Shown one piece after another: positions 46,822 through 58,100 of a stretch of DNA of 64,000 bases. How positions within the stretch are numbered: position 1 is the first letter of the stretch; every line of letters begins with the position of its first letter. Position numbers and translations under genes: made by a program. This stretch comes from Drosophila miranda. Taxonomy: Eukaryota; Arthropoda; Insecta; Diptera; Drosophilidae. The notes beneath the pieces are model-generated. The model was not told the origin of the DNA. It did not search any database and saw nothing but the letters and a program-made list of their open reading frames with translations. The stretch is from NCBI RefSeq assembly GCF_003369915.1, contig NC_046677.1, positions 24,694,913 to 24,758,912 of the forward strand, written 5' to 3'.

Positions 46822-48835
46822 CAACCTTTCACTCGAGAGGTAAAAGCCGAAAAGAAATTTTGCTAAACGGACCGAACCGGACTTTCGTTCTGCTAGAGCT
46901 GAGCTGACTGGAAAAACAACCGATGGTAGCATCGATGCTATCGATGTTTTGATCGATGTTTCATCGGACTAACTACTATAATAGTACGTCCAACATTTAC
47001 TTATCTGCGTGTGCTCAAATAACAGCCGGTTTAGCCTTTGCGTATCGGCAGATTTGTTTTATCTTTATCACAGCCGTATTGGGCTTGGTGAACAAATGTG
47101 TGAGTGCCAATCAAGAGCATTTACTTATATATTTTAATTGATGTTAATTGCACTAACTTTTTTGGGTTAATATAAGCATTTCTGGTGTCACTGCACTTCA
47201 AGTGCACTTAGGGCAGTGAGACCGCCTACTACTACCTTATGGATAAAGCATTTAGAGTACTCTACTTGAAGTCTTAATCGAATTGGTGGCGCAGCAGGAG
47301 ATTAGCTAATAATTTGCCTTGTGTCTCAAGCTAATTTAAGATAATTTAAGATGGTCTTGACGTGTCGTGTTGTGAAATAGCTCCAAATAACACTGTGAAA
47401 ACTGCCGTTTATCGCACAAAAACACCGATATTGTTATGCAACCAACCCTGCGGATCGTACGTCGCGGATATATTTTTCTCTAACGACTTGAAACAACAGA
47501 AAAAAAACAGATTCTACGGCTGTGGAACAATGTTTAACATTCCCTTTCTTTATATTCTCTTCTTTGGCAGGCATGCTGCCAAAGTTATTTAGCCACTGGC
47601 AAATGGCCATCCGCTCTACAGATCAAGGACAAGACCTTTAAAAGTTACTCGAATATTCTGGAGTTTTCGGTGACAGATATTGCGGTGTGATCAAACACCA
47701 TCTGAAGGACCTGGGACTGGATAAAAGGTATGAATACCGATGATGATTCAATGCGAGCGCCCCAACCCCCCCAATGTCCGTTTCTATGATTTGGATTTCT
47801 GCATAAAGGTGGATTAAGGGATAGAGCTGATTCAGCTGCAGTACATAGCCCATGGCCCGGCTGCCGTGGCCCACAGCTCGTTTGCCGTTTACCCACTGCT
47901 GAAGTGCATACTTTCTCCAGACTTTACGCATAACTGAAGGGAAGGTGTAATGGGTAACGAGTACTTGGGCGAGATGGTATTACTCGGCTATGACCGGCAC
48001 GTATTGTTTCCGGCTGCTGGCTCGTCGGCAAGGGGGTGGAGTTGTTTTATTGTCATAATCCGAGACCCTTTACTTTCTTTATTTTAAATTTAACGTGCAA
48101 GAAAAAAACAAGCCATACACCTCACCGGACAGAGTTCACTACAAATGACCACATAACACGGACGATTACCTAAAAGACAGACGGACGATCCTCAGCTGTT
48201 TCGGGGACCCCTTGCCCACCCTACCTTGGTCATGCCATTCCATACATCTATCTGTCGGCCATGACCCCTTGGTGTGCCGACACGCGCTACAGGGGCTTGG
48301 AAGGGGAGATCATAAGAAGGGTTTAGTTAAACATTATAATGATATTTATTGGAACTAAATTATACATAAAAATACGGGGTATATGTTCCCTCCCATAGGC
48401 TACCTGGGCCTGGTTCCCTTGAACTAGGATCAGGTAAACTTATAAACTAGTATTTGAATAAATGTGCAATGGTAAAGATTAAAATTTAAAGATAGAATAT
48501 AAATGTTGATTCTTACGGGCTACGAAACGGTAAGGCAATTTGGTCGCAACACCCATAGACAATTTCTTCCATGCCCAAATGATTGTGATCAAACACCTAG
48601 TAAATAAACTCACTTTTACTGCGGATCCACCGTCGAAAGCGCTTTCTGATGGTTGCTGCAAAACTGTGGTTAATATGATAGCGGAAAGTTCAGCAACCGG
48701 CGAAATACGAACGGAGAAAAAGGAGGAAAATCGCGCAAATCCTACCTAAACGTGCCGTATGGCAAATTAAGTTAACAAGGCCCAATTAAGATCCGCAGTA
48801 CATAGTGAAGGAAAGTGTTAGTGTGTTGTTGGAGT
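46822..48835. other. Unique, apparently decayed region right of the triplication
   Basis: No intact gene is supported. Two fragments look protein-like. One, plus strand about 47362-47592, reads VYRTKTPILLCNQPCGSYVADIFF and then NRFYGCGTMFN before a possible acceptor. The other, minus strand 47638-47931, reads YALQQWVNGKRAVGHGSRAMGY, then LIHLYAEIQIIETDIGG, and is interrupted. I cannot assign either to a family. A cluster of ATCGATG words lies at 46928-46965. Confidence 0.4.
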
Positions 48836-49550
48836 TCAAATGGATTTCATGACAGTTTTCAGCATGTAACTTGATAGCTTGGGAAATATATGGACGCGCG
48901 CGTTCCGCAAACCCTTCATCAGGCGTAAGACCTTCTCGAAATTATACAAATCCTTTGTTATTTCACGTTCCCAAAGCGGGGCACATACTTTGAAGGAGGC
49001 GAAATTGTTGTAATTGTTGGTACCCAATACAGCGAACCACGGCCATTGAAAGCGCACCTCAGCAGATATTGGTGGGATTTCCAGCGGCCAGTGGACCCAA
49101 TTAAACTCAAATGTCGGCTCCCTTTAGCTTCAATGGTTTGGAAAACGCTGTTCACTCCCTTATACTTTACTTCATAGACTTCTCCAATCTCGCAGCGAAG
49201 ACTTAGTTCTGATGTGAACACCTTATTGAAAGCATTTTGTAGCCAATCTTGAAGTTTACTTTCATTTATGTAATTGTCGGCTACGGTAGGATGATTGTTG
49301 TTGTTTGCACACAAATTAGCTTCCTGTAAGGAAAACCGAATTACCCATTTGATTAGAGCTTCCGCAAGTCCAATAGCTTACCTGCAAGGCTAAGGCCATT
49401 ACAAGCCTCGCAAAAATCCTTGTCAGCCAACTTTAGTTTCTGCATGAAATCATTTAGGATTTCCCAAGCAACCTTATTGTACTGGGCGCGTTTATTGTCA
49501 TAAATTAGCAATTTTTCCAAAATGCGGTGCAGGTGTAGGTCAAAACTCAT
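48836..49550 (-). pseudogene. Broken Mab-21 / cGAS-like receptor gene
   Basis: Remains of a Mab-21-domain protein, the family that contains cGAS-like receptors (nucleic-acid sensors that make cyclic dinucleotides). From the ATG at 49550 the N-terminal helices run to NGLSLAG, where the nucleotidyltransferase GS motif should follow. Instead there is GKLLDLRKL and a stop, and the acidic catalytic segment is missing. Later pieces are typical of the family: ESKLQDWLQNAFNKVF, then in a shifted frame FNWVHWPLEIPP, FQWPWFAVLG, LWEREI and the C-terminal LRLMKGLRNARVHIFPKLSSYMLKT. At least one frameshift, one stop and loss of the catalytic core make it non-functional. A hAT-type element sits 60 bp upstream. 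Family assignment is from motif resemblance only. Confidence 0.65.
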
Positions 49551-49609
49551 GATTAATTATAGATTTAGCGGCAGAGAAAATAAGCAGGAATCAAGTCACG
49601 TCGACCGCT

Positions 49610-50510
49610 TAGTGATGTAAAAACCCATCGATGCATCGAGCATCGATGTTTTTTTGCCGATGTTTACCGATGTTTTCCGGTGTTTTTGCTGGTACCGATG
49701 TTGAGCGATGCATCGATGTTTTGCAAAACATCGATCGTTTAATTTCAAATCATTGCGTATTTGTCTTCTGTAAGCAGCAACACAGCAATGTCAAATAAAG
49801 TAAACATATTTGACTTAAAATGAATCAAATTTACTATAGATGGTATACATTTGTTTAAATATGAAACTGCGAACGCCGTTAACATCATTCGAAGGCAACC
49901 CGTTGTGTGTTTGGGAAGGTATGAAGAGTACTGTTCAGTCACAGACATATACCTTATTAATATTACAGAATATACAGTACAATATCATACACAAATACTC
50001 ATAAATACAATTGTCCATGTCACTTCATGTCAATGAATATGACGACACGAAAATTACATTAGCAACTAAGAATAGACAATTGCACTTGTAAACTCGAACC
50101 CACCAAAAAGGGTGAAGCAATAAACTATTTACTCTATTGCTGCCAAGTACCTACATAAGTAAATGCACTGAAATGTAACCCCCGCACAGAGTAAGTGCAC
50201 CCTATCTAAAAATACACTCACATGGAGCCTGTGCGTTCCTTCCCATACAATAAGAGTACCACTGCTAGCTATATAAGGAGATCCATTTGTTCAGTAAAAT
50301 TCAGTATCAGAAACAGTACCACAACTGCCTGTCACTAATTTTCCCATCGTAATCATCAGAGGCTGTCGCCGTGTCTTCAGATCCTGATTTCGCGGTCATA
50401 CATCGATGCATCGAAGAATAAATCCGATGTATCAATCCAACATCGATGTTTGATTTTGACAACATCGATGGACATCGACATCGATGTTTTCATTCAAATT
50501 TACATCACTA
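49610..50510. mobile_element. Non-autonomous hAT-type element with 8-bp target duplication
   Basis: The element begins TAGTGATGTAAA and ends in the complement TTTACATCACTA. It is flanked directly by the perfect 8-bp duplication CGACCGCT (49602-49609 and 50511-50518). The 8-bp duplication and short ends of this kind are the mark of the hAT superfamily. Both subterminal regions carry clustered CATCGATG words (49628-49740 and 50400-50490), possible transposase sites. At 901 bp without a long open frame it cannot code for a transposase. A TATA-like TATATAAGG near 50270, with an initiator-like TTCAGT about 25 bases on, suggests a relict promoter. Confidence 0.8.
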
Positions 50511-50518
50511 CGACCGCT

Positions 50519-51354
50519 CGCACCAAGCTCTGGAAACAGAAACACAAATTGTGGAAAGTCCCCTTTTAAAATGAATGTTTTCTTCAATGTCGCGTTTTTC
50601 AGGCCTTTTTCACTGTTAACTAACAGCTGGCATCGAGTCTATCGGTACTGTCAGTAAAAGTACACTTTTTAAATAATAAGGGTATACCGCTGAACAAACT
50701 AAATGAAATATGGAAGGAGCTAAGGTGGAATTATATAGCTATCGCGATATCGTTCGATCGAAATAACTAGTGTTAATTTTTAATATCTCTTCTCTTTGGT
50801 AGTCTTGATTTCATTGCAAATTGGTGTGGATACCATAGATGTAAGCTGTTCGTTAACAGCTGGGACAGTAGTTGATTTTAAAAATTAAATGGATATTATA
50901 AAATTGACGAGATGCTTGTAACAAAATGCATACATACGAAATAGTTACAAAACAGCTGTGGAAGAAATGATTCAATTTTTTGAGTAGCTTAGCCCTATCT
51001 GATTCAGAATCAGCATTAGATTCAGATGCTGATGCTGTTTTATTCTATAAATTCCATACATAGATACATAGCCTATTAACTAGAGCCAATAACTCTTAAC
51101 GCAGTATGTCCTCCTGCAACCACGACAGTAAAACTTAAAATTATGGCGGAAAATATGCCTGTTCATTCGTGGCTCGATTTCATTTTAGCGATAAAATATT
51201 CCAAAAATATACCAGATTATGAGTCAAGAATTGTATGGTCTTATAAGTCAGTGGTATGTCCGATAAGTCCGATAACAATTTCCAAAAAAAAAAAAAAAAC
51301 AATTCATTGCAATTGTGAATTTCCAGCTTTAAAAAACATAATAAATAAATTAAA
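50519..51354. other. Upstream region of baf
   Basis: Holds the 5' region of baf, with an A run at about 51284-51298. I see no other gene. Confidence 0.4.
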
Positions 51355-51708
51355 ATGTCGGGCACATCGCAGAAATATAAGAACTTTGTGGCAGAGCCAA
51401 TGGGCAACAAGTCTGTCACAGAGCTGGCTGGAATTGGAGAGACGCTGGGGGGACGCTTGACCGCAGCTGGATTCGACAAGGTGTGTATATTGATGACGCC
51501 ATGGGGCGCAAAATAAACAAATATTTACATATCATTAAAACACCACTTAATATACCCCCAGGCATACACCGTGCTCGGCCAGTACTTGATTTTGAAGAAG
51601 GATGAGGAGCTGTTCAAGGACTGGATGAAGGAAGTGTGCCACGCCAGTTCGAAGCAAGCCTCCGACTGCTACAATTGCCTCAACGATTGGTGCGAAGAGT
51701 TCTTGTAA
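51355..51708 (+). CDS. baf: baf, barrier-to-autointegration factor
   Basis: Small dimeric DNA-bridging protein of the nuclear envelope. It binds DNA, LEM-domain proteins and lamin, and is needed for nuclear assembly after mitosis. Two exons (51355-51480 and 51562-51708) give 90 residues, the normal metazoan length. Family features: [19 protein letters not shown] (N-terminal phosphosite region), helix-hairpin-helix around [20 protein letters not shown], then [15 protein letters not shown] and the C-terminal [11 protein letters not shown]. The intron (81 bp) splits the hairpin region. It appears fully intact. Confidence 0.97.
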
Positions 51709-53500
51709 GCGAGAGGACAGTCCATACTCTGATCCGATCAAAACAATCGCATCTGCTGGACGGGCAAAAATCTGCAGTGAGATTTAGCGATATTAGCCAT
51801 GGCGCAATAAGTAAAAAGTAAGAATCTGTTCTTTTTATGTTCATATTGATTTTAGAATTTAGGTAAAATATCTAAAGCAATAACTGATAATAAATGTACA
51901 GTCGAAAGAATGTTGTAATGGTCCCCGATCTGTAAGATCGTACAGTATGTACCTACCCATTCTTTAAGAATATGTATGTTTACAATAAACGTACAGGCAT
52001 GTAAAACAACAAACAAAAGAAAGAGAATATTTTTTAGATATGACTCTAAAGAATATTTAAGACACAGAAATCATCTCTTGCCGCTCGATAGCGAGACTGC
52101 TTCACAAACACATCGGAATCTGGAACTGTTCTTGATCAATGCCGGAGAACATAACATCGCAGCCTACTTGAATTCCTGAACGCAATTGATTAGAATATAG
52201 TTTAAGCACATTTATTGTCTCCTTTTTTAAGATGTTTCTGTTGTTCAGGGGCAGCTCTGGGAGGCTCTGGAGTTACTACTGCCCACGCAGTAACGATCGG
52301 TTAAAGGTGCTCTGGAGTCTGTTCAATGTCTGATCGATCAAAAAATCACCTATCAATTGAAATCAAGTCTTCGCCTCTCGGCAATAGGTCTTTAGGGTCC
52401 TAGGTCTGTGTCTTCTCCAGTTGGGTGGGCAGAGACTCCAGCGATGATGGAGTGGCAGTTACTGATCTGTTTAATGGTAGCCAGGCGACCGGTGGGTGGA
52501 CCCAGATGGGTGAAGTCTCACACATTTTCAGTTAATATTTGCAAAAGAAATCTGTTCATCTGTTGCAGATAAACAATAAAATGTGTCGACAACGTCAACG
52601 TTGCTGGAAAACCACGGAAAATTCCGAAATAGATATTATTTAGTCGACCTTGGTATTGAACTATATTTTTCATGCATGAAAGTTTAAATTTATTTAAATT
52701 GGCGTAATGGAACGCTAGAATTAGGTACAGCAAAGATTTAGCGTCTTAACTCAAGTTGTTAACCTGTGTAAATGGATGTTTTTTAGTGGGTTAAGTTTTC
52801 CCTTGATATAATTAACGTTTGTTTAATTTTTCTATTTTTGGCGCACAAAATTTAATAAACCAGAAATCAAAGAAATTCGTTAGTCGTTAAAGATCACCCG
52901 TTTCTTATTTCTGTTTTTATTATTTTTGTTTAAACCTTATTTCCTAAAAAATCAAATCAAAAGGAGTTTCTAAAAATTTCCGGTCATGTAGAAAATCGAT
53001 CCATCAATTATGTAGTTAGGGCAGAGGGTTTTAGCTAGCTAGTGATTTTAAACTTTAAATTTTAAACTTTGAATATGATTTCTGATCATGGGCAGAACAC
53101 GATTAACCCATTGTCGACCAGTGGGTATACAAATACACTCCACATCAGATGAAGCTTAAAGAATTTTAACGAAGTTAAGGTGAACGACGTCGCGGCAATT
53201 TTGTTCCTAATGATTCTAAAAGAATAATTTGCAAACAGTATTATTTTCCACGGTTTAACTAAAGTCTGTCACCTGTTAAGTGGGGGTTAAGTGGATTAAA
53301 TTCATTTTCATCGGTATATTTACGGTGTATTTTGAAAATGAGACGAAATATTTCGGTATTTTCTGAGGGTCGACGGTATATTTGATCGGTAATCACACTG
53401 CAGACAAGAATTACGCGTGAAAACACCAATGAAAATCAAGCGAAAAATTGCTAAATACAGCCAAGCGGTGCATTAAAGTGCAAAGTAAGCAAAGCGTATC
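51709..53500. other. Sparse intergenic region, baf to Cka
   Basis: A plus-strand open frame at 51976-52179 follows a possible acceptor (ACGTACAG at about 51997). It reads like a terminal exon (FFRYDSKEYLRHRNHLLPLD, then LINAGEHNIAAYLNS), but I find no partner exon and no family. On the minus strand near 52400-52510 a piece reading HLGPPTGRLATIKQISNCHS may be a gene relict. The rest is AT-rich with no gene seen. Confidence 0.35.
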
Positions 53501-55151
53501 CGTGCATAAGCCCACATGTGGCTGAAACGTAATAGCCTCACTTGCAAAGTTTTAACAAAGTGAAAATACTTCGGCTTTGGCCTGCGTATGCGTGCGTTCG
53601 TGTGTGTGTGTGTGTTTTTCTTTGTATATAGACTCGTAGAGGGAGATGGCTATATAAAAAGGCGGACGGGCTGCAGGTGCGCGAGTGCAAGCGAGAGAAA
53701 TATTGTTATCCTACTCTGTTATTTCAGAGTTCCAGGCCAAACATTCTTATGTGCCTGAACGGCTGAATCTGAATCGACTTTTTGTGTGTGCGCTGCTCTG
53801 CTGCACAACATTTCGTTTCGTTTCGTGATATTTAATTATATTAGTATACAATAAATGGGCGCAAATGTGAACAAAAGCATGAGATAAACTGCAGCTCAGA
53901 ACGCAGAGCACAGAGCGGCGTATAGACCGCAAGCTCTCCCCATCATCATCATCATCATCAGCAAAGTCGTAGTCTGCTTTGTGTCTCCCATTTACAATTT
54001 ACGCTCTTCTCTCCGCCTCCAGTCGTTCGTTTTGCGTACGGGGGAACAAAAAGGTAGCAACAACGTTTCCTAGGAAAAATCTGTAAATAGTAAACAAAAT
54101 TGTAAAGTAAACGTGGAAAATCGGCCAAAAGGTGCGTCGAAAGTGTGTGTGTGTGCCAGGAAGAGCCGGAGACAAAAAACCAATGCAAAGGAGATAATTG
54201 AGCAAGCTTCTGGGATTCCAGTTCTTAATATTAAACCAGAAAACCATACTCTATTTTCCCGTTGCCGTGCTCTCGTGAGTGTGTGTGTGCGTAAGTGAGT
54301 GCGTCTTGTATCTCTACCATTCAAATTTCTAAGCGAATGGTACATATATGGATTTGCATGTGTGTGCATGTGTGTGCTATGCCGTCAAGTGCTGTTATCC
54401 AAAAAAGTAGCTGTTTTTCATTGTACCGTTTTATATGAGAGAATAGTGCATTTAATTAAATCTAATCGACGTCTGGTGAAGTGTCAATCGGATCTTCCAA
54501 TGGAAAATGAAACGTTTTGCCTATAGCATATGATATTACAATTTTTTCCATTTTCGTAAACCAAAGTGTGAGTAGATGTCGCGTGTGACGTTGTTGTATC
54601 GTAAAATGGAGAGAGAGCGAGAGAGAGAGGAGTGAATTCCTAGTGAATGGTCGCAAGGGGCAAGGGCGGGGGCGGTTCCTGAGTGAGAGAGTGTAATACA
54701 TAGGGCGAATATAAGCGAGTGCGAGAGAGAGAGAGCGAGAATGGGAGCCACAATAGTGTCCTTATGTGAGCGGCCGTTGCCGTTGCCCCCACTCCTCCTC
54801 TCTCCAGCTCCTATTTGCTTTGCGGAAAATTCAATGACCTCATTTGTCTCATATAAGGACTTTGATTTCCTCCAGGACCAACAACAGTTACAAGGCTAAA
54901 GCAACATCCATCAGAGAAACAGCGCAGCTGAACCAAAAAAAGGACAACTTTAGCTAAAAAAAAAACATAAGTTCAATTTAAATTTAAATCAAAAAGTAAT
55001 AAAACGTCAACGAAGAAATTGAGAACAAGCCACCAACTGGAGAGAGAGAGCGGAAAACGGCGCGAACAGCTGTCAAGAGAAGAAGAAGAGCAAGCAACAG
55101 CAAGAGACGAATCAACCAGGCAGCGAAATCAACACAGTCTTAGGTCAACAA
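53501..55151 (+). promoter_or_regulatory. Cka: Promoter and 5' UTR region of Cka
   Basis: The coding start of Cka lies at the right edge. The stretch has GT, GAGA and ATC simple repeats (ATC run at 53941-53959) and A-rich leader-like sequence. A Motif-1-like GGTAATCACACTGC lies just upstream, near 53391. A possible leader acceptor (TTTCCTCCAG) ends at 54875. The exact start site and leader introns cannot be read from sequence alone. Confidence 0.4.
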
Positions 55152-58100
55152 ATGGGAACCAATTCGGGAGCCACCGCTGGCATCAATAATAAGCCGGTTG
55201 GCGGTGCGGGTGCCGGCGTACTCGGCGGTGTCGGCGGTGCTAATTCCTCAATTGGCGGCGTCCTCTCCAACAGCTTGGGTGGAGGCGGCGGTCTAAGCAT
55301 CAGTGGCCTCAACTCTGGTGGACAGAACGCGAATGTTGGCGGCCTGGTCACCGGCATGGGCAGTGGCAACAACATGAACGACGATGGCGGCAACGGCATG
55401 TCCGGCGGACCAAATAATCAGCAGGCCACCACGCCCCAATACACAATACCAGGCATCTTGCATTTCATTCAGCACGAGTGGTCGCGATTCGAGCTGGAGC
55501 GCTCACAGTGGGATGTGGACAGGGCCGAGCTGCAGGTGAGTCATACTCAAAAAAAGCAGAGGAGTCGTCCTTTGGCATAACGTTACGTTACGATATACAT
55601 AATCGTGAGCGCCTCACTTTCCATTTCAATGATTTTTTCGAATCGAGGCGCTAATGCATGAACATACCATGGAGAGACGATGGCCAGAAGAAGGTGGTGA
55701 TAGAGGAAGGGTCGTCCGCATGCAAGCGAATCGAGCTGAGCAATTGGCGTAATCGAATTTATGCTCTGTTTCCTTTAGAACATCATCGGAAGGGCAGGCT
55801 GCCTTATCGATTCCCAAAAAACCTTTAACCCTCAATTTGCTAGCCGCGCCGCGACGCGACACATGGTGCAGCCCCAGACACAAAGAGAATCCGCACACAC
55901 AGTGAAGGCTGCTCTGACTTCGTATGTACTACGGTTCCTGACGTTTTTTTCCGGTTCAGGGATATAGGAGTCCACCAAGAGAGTAAATTGCATATTCCCC
56001 AGAGACAAAGGGAATCCCAAAAGCGACGACTTGCGCTGAATGGTGTGGTTATCCTAGGATGTAATAGAGATACAGACGGAACAGGCATTCCATTCTCCAA
56101 TTCTATTCTCTTATGGCTCTGCCACATCAAATCTAAACCACATAAAGTCCTCTCAGTCCTGTGTCAGTCATATGAGATTTCCACACGAGGCACTTGTTTT
56201 TGTCCCGAAACCTTTCGTTTACTGTATTTTGATAATTCTGCAGAATTGTTTCCTGCAATTTCTTGATATGGGGAGCATCTCAGTGTAAATGTCCCCCCGC
56301 CCACGCCTAATCTCTTTCACCTGTGAACCAGCTAGAATCGATATCGATCACACTCTCCACTTCTTGCCCTGCGGATGCGATGCTGTGCTGTATTTGCCGT
56401 CACGCTCTAAATGCAGCAACGTGACATTCAAATCTCTCTCGCTCTCTGGGATTTGCATCTTCTCTGGGATCTTAAAACAAGTTAACAACAGCAACAACAA
56501 CGCATATTTGTCGCTAAAAATGTATGAACCTGTTCGCCTTGTTTGGTGCTTTTTCACCCAAAACGAAGGAAAAGAAGGCAAAAGAAGTTCGAGTGGGCTG
56601 GCGGCAGACAACTAGACAACCACAATGACCGTCGCTGGTTAAGCGACATTCTCATTCACCCACCTTCCAAATGGAGGACGCCATTTTAGTTGGTTTCGTT
56701 TCAGTTTATTTTTTGCATCTGTCGTCGCGTTCTTTTTCATCTATTTCTGTCCATAGGGGGTCGGCCGGCAAAAGCCTTTGCGCCACCTAGCTTTGTGTGT
56801 CAGTGTCTAGTGCAATGATGAGGTGAGGCAGTGTCCTTGTGCATATGACACTACATGTGCTTCCGACTGCGGCTGTCAGTCAATTAACTTATATTATAAC
56901 TGCCCGGATTCAATAAACACTTCTGAACAGAACACAAAACACTCATAAAAGAAATGGCGCCGCCGCCGCAGACGCAGCAGCTGTTAATACATATTCAATT
57001 ATTTTACAATTTTTCCTGTGTTTGAGTGTGTGCGGTGCGGAGCGGCGATGTCATTTATAGATTAGAGAAACCGAACATCGCTTGAATTTGTCATAATTCT
57101 CAATTTGTTTATTTGATTTGTGGGGTACAGTGAGGCATACCATGCGAGGATCTCTGCAGTTTATCCATAGATCAGTCTCTAGCAGAAGAAATTTATAAGC
57201 TTTATTTTAATTTGTGAGATTGAGATGAAGAGTTGGTGAAAGTTCTTTTCGGAGGCACCAATTGTAAAGTTAATACTTACTCAAGCTGATCAGTGAATAC
57301 TTATGGGAGACCTAACTGAAGAATCCATCCTACAAGCTGAGGCTTCTTGGCTATTACATTACCAAACGCACTTTTATCATGGAATTCTGTAATTTCTAAT
57401 TGTTAATTGCAAACAAAAGGCAGTTGCATGTTACCGAACGATTTGTGAGCGAGAGTTTTAGGTGTCCATAGCCCAGGGGGCCTAACGTGGCGTTGGCGTG
57501 CCTGCCCCTTTTGCGGTACCCAGGCTGCCCTATTCTCCTGCATCATAGTCTTCATCCGTTGGTTGATTTTAATTAGCAAAACTCAAAGAGAGCCAAACGA
57601 AATGCCATTGAGCGTTAATTTAAATGCATAACATGTTTCCATTAACAGCGGAACCAAGCCGCAACAAAGAAAGAAAGGCTGCGCTTCGGTAGTCGAGGCT
57701 TTTGATACCCTTGCACGTTTCTAAGGCAGTTAAGTATTATTCGTGCATTCTTCTGATATTGATAATAGACTGCTTGCAGTAAAACTGATTAGCTCGTCCG
57801 ATTATAACTAAATATTCATATGGTAGTTTCTTGTTTGTGTGTGGAAATGTTTTTTCTCTGCCTTACAAACATCTACACCTATAAAATATTAGTACCCTCC
57901 TCTCCGCTAGGGTATCATAAAACATGTCAAAACTGCTTAGCTCTCTCTCTCTATCCTCCTTGCCTCTCTCACCAACGCACATACACTTTTGCAGTTACTA
58001 TTAGCAGGGAGAAACAAAACCGTTACTGTCGTTAGTTCTGGCAATGCTCCTCTCCACTCATTGAACAACGTTCTCCCATATTCCCCCTTCTCACTTATGT

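Noticed and set aside
46920-46975. ATCGATG cluster as a second copy of the hAT-type element
   Set aside because: It has similar words, but I found neither the TAGTGATGTAAA ends nor an 8-bp duplication around it.
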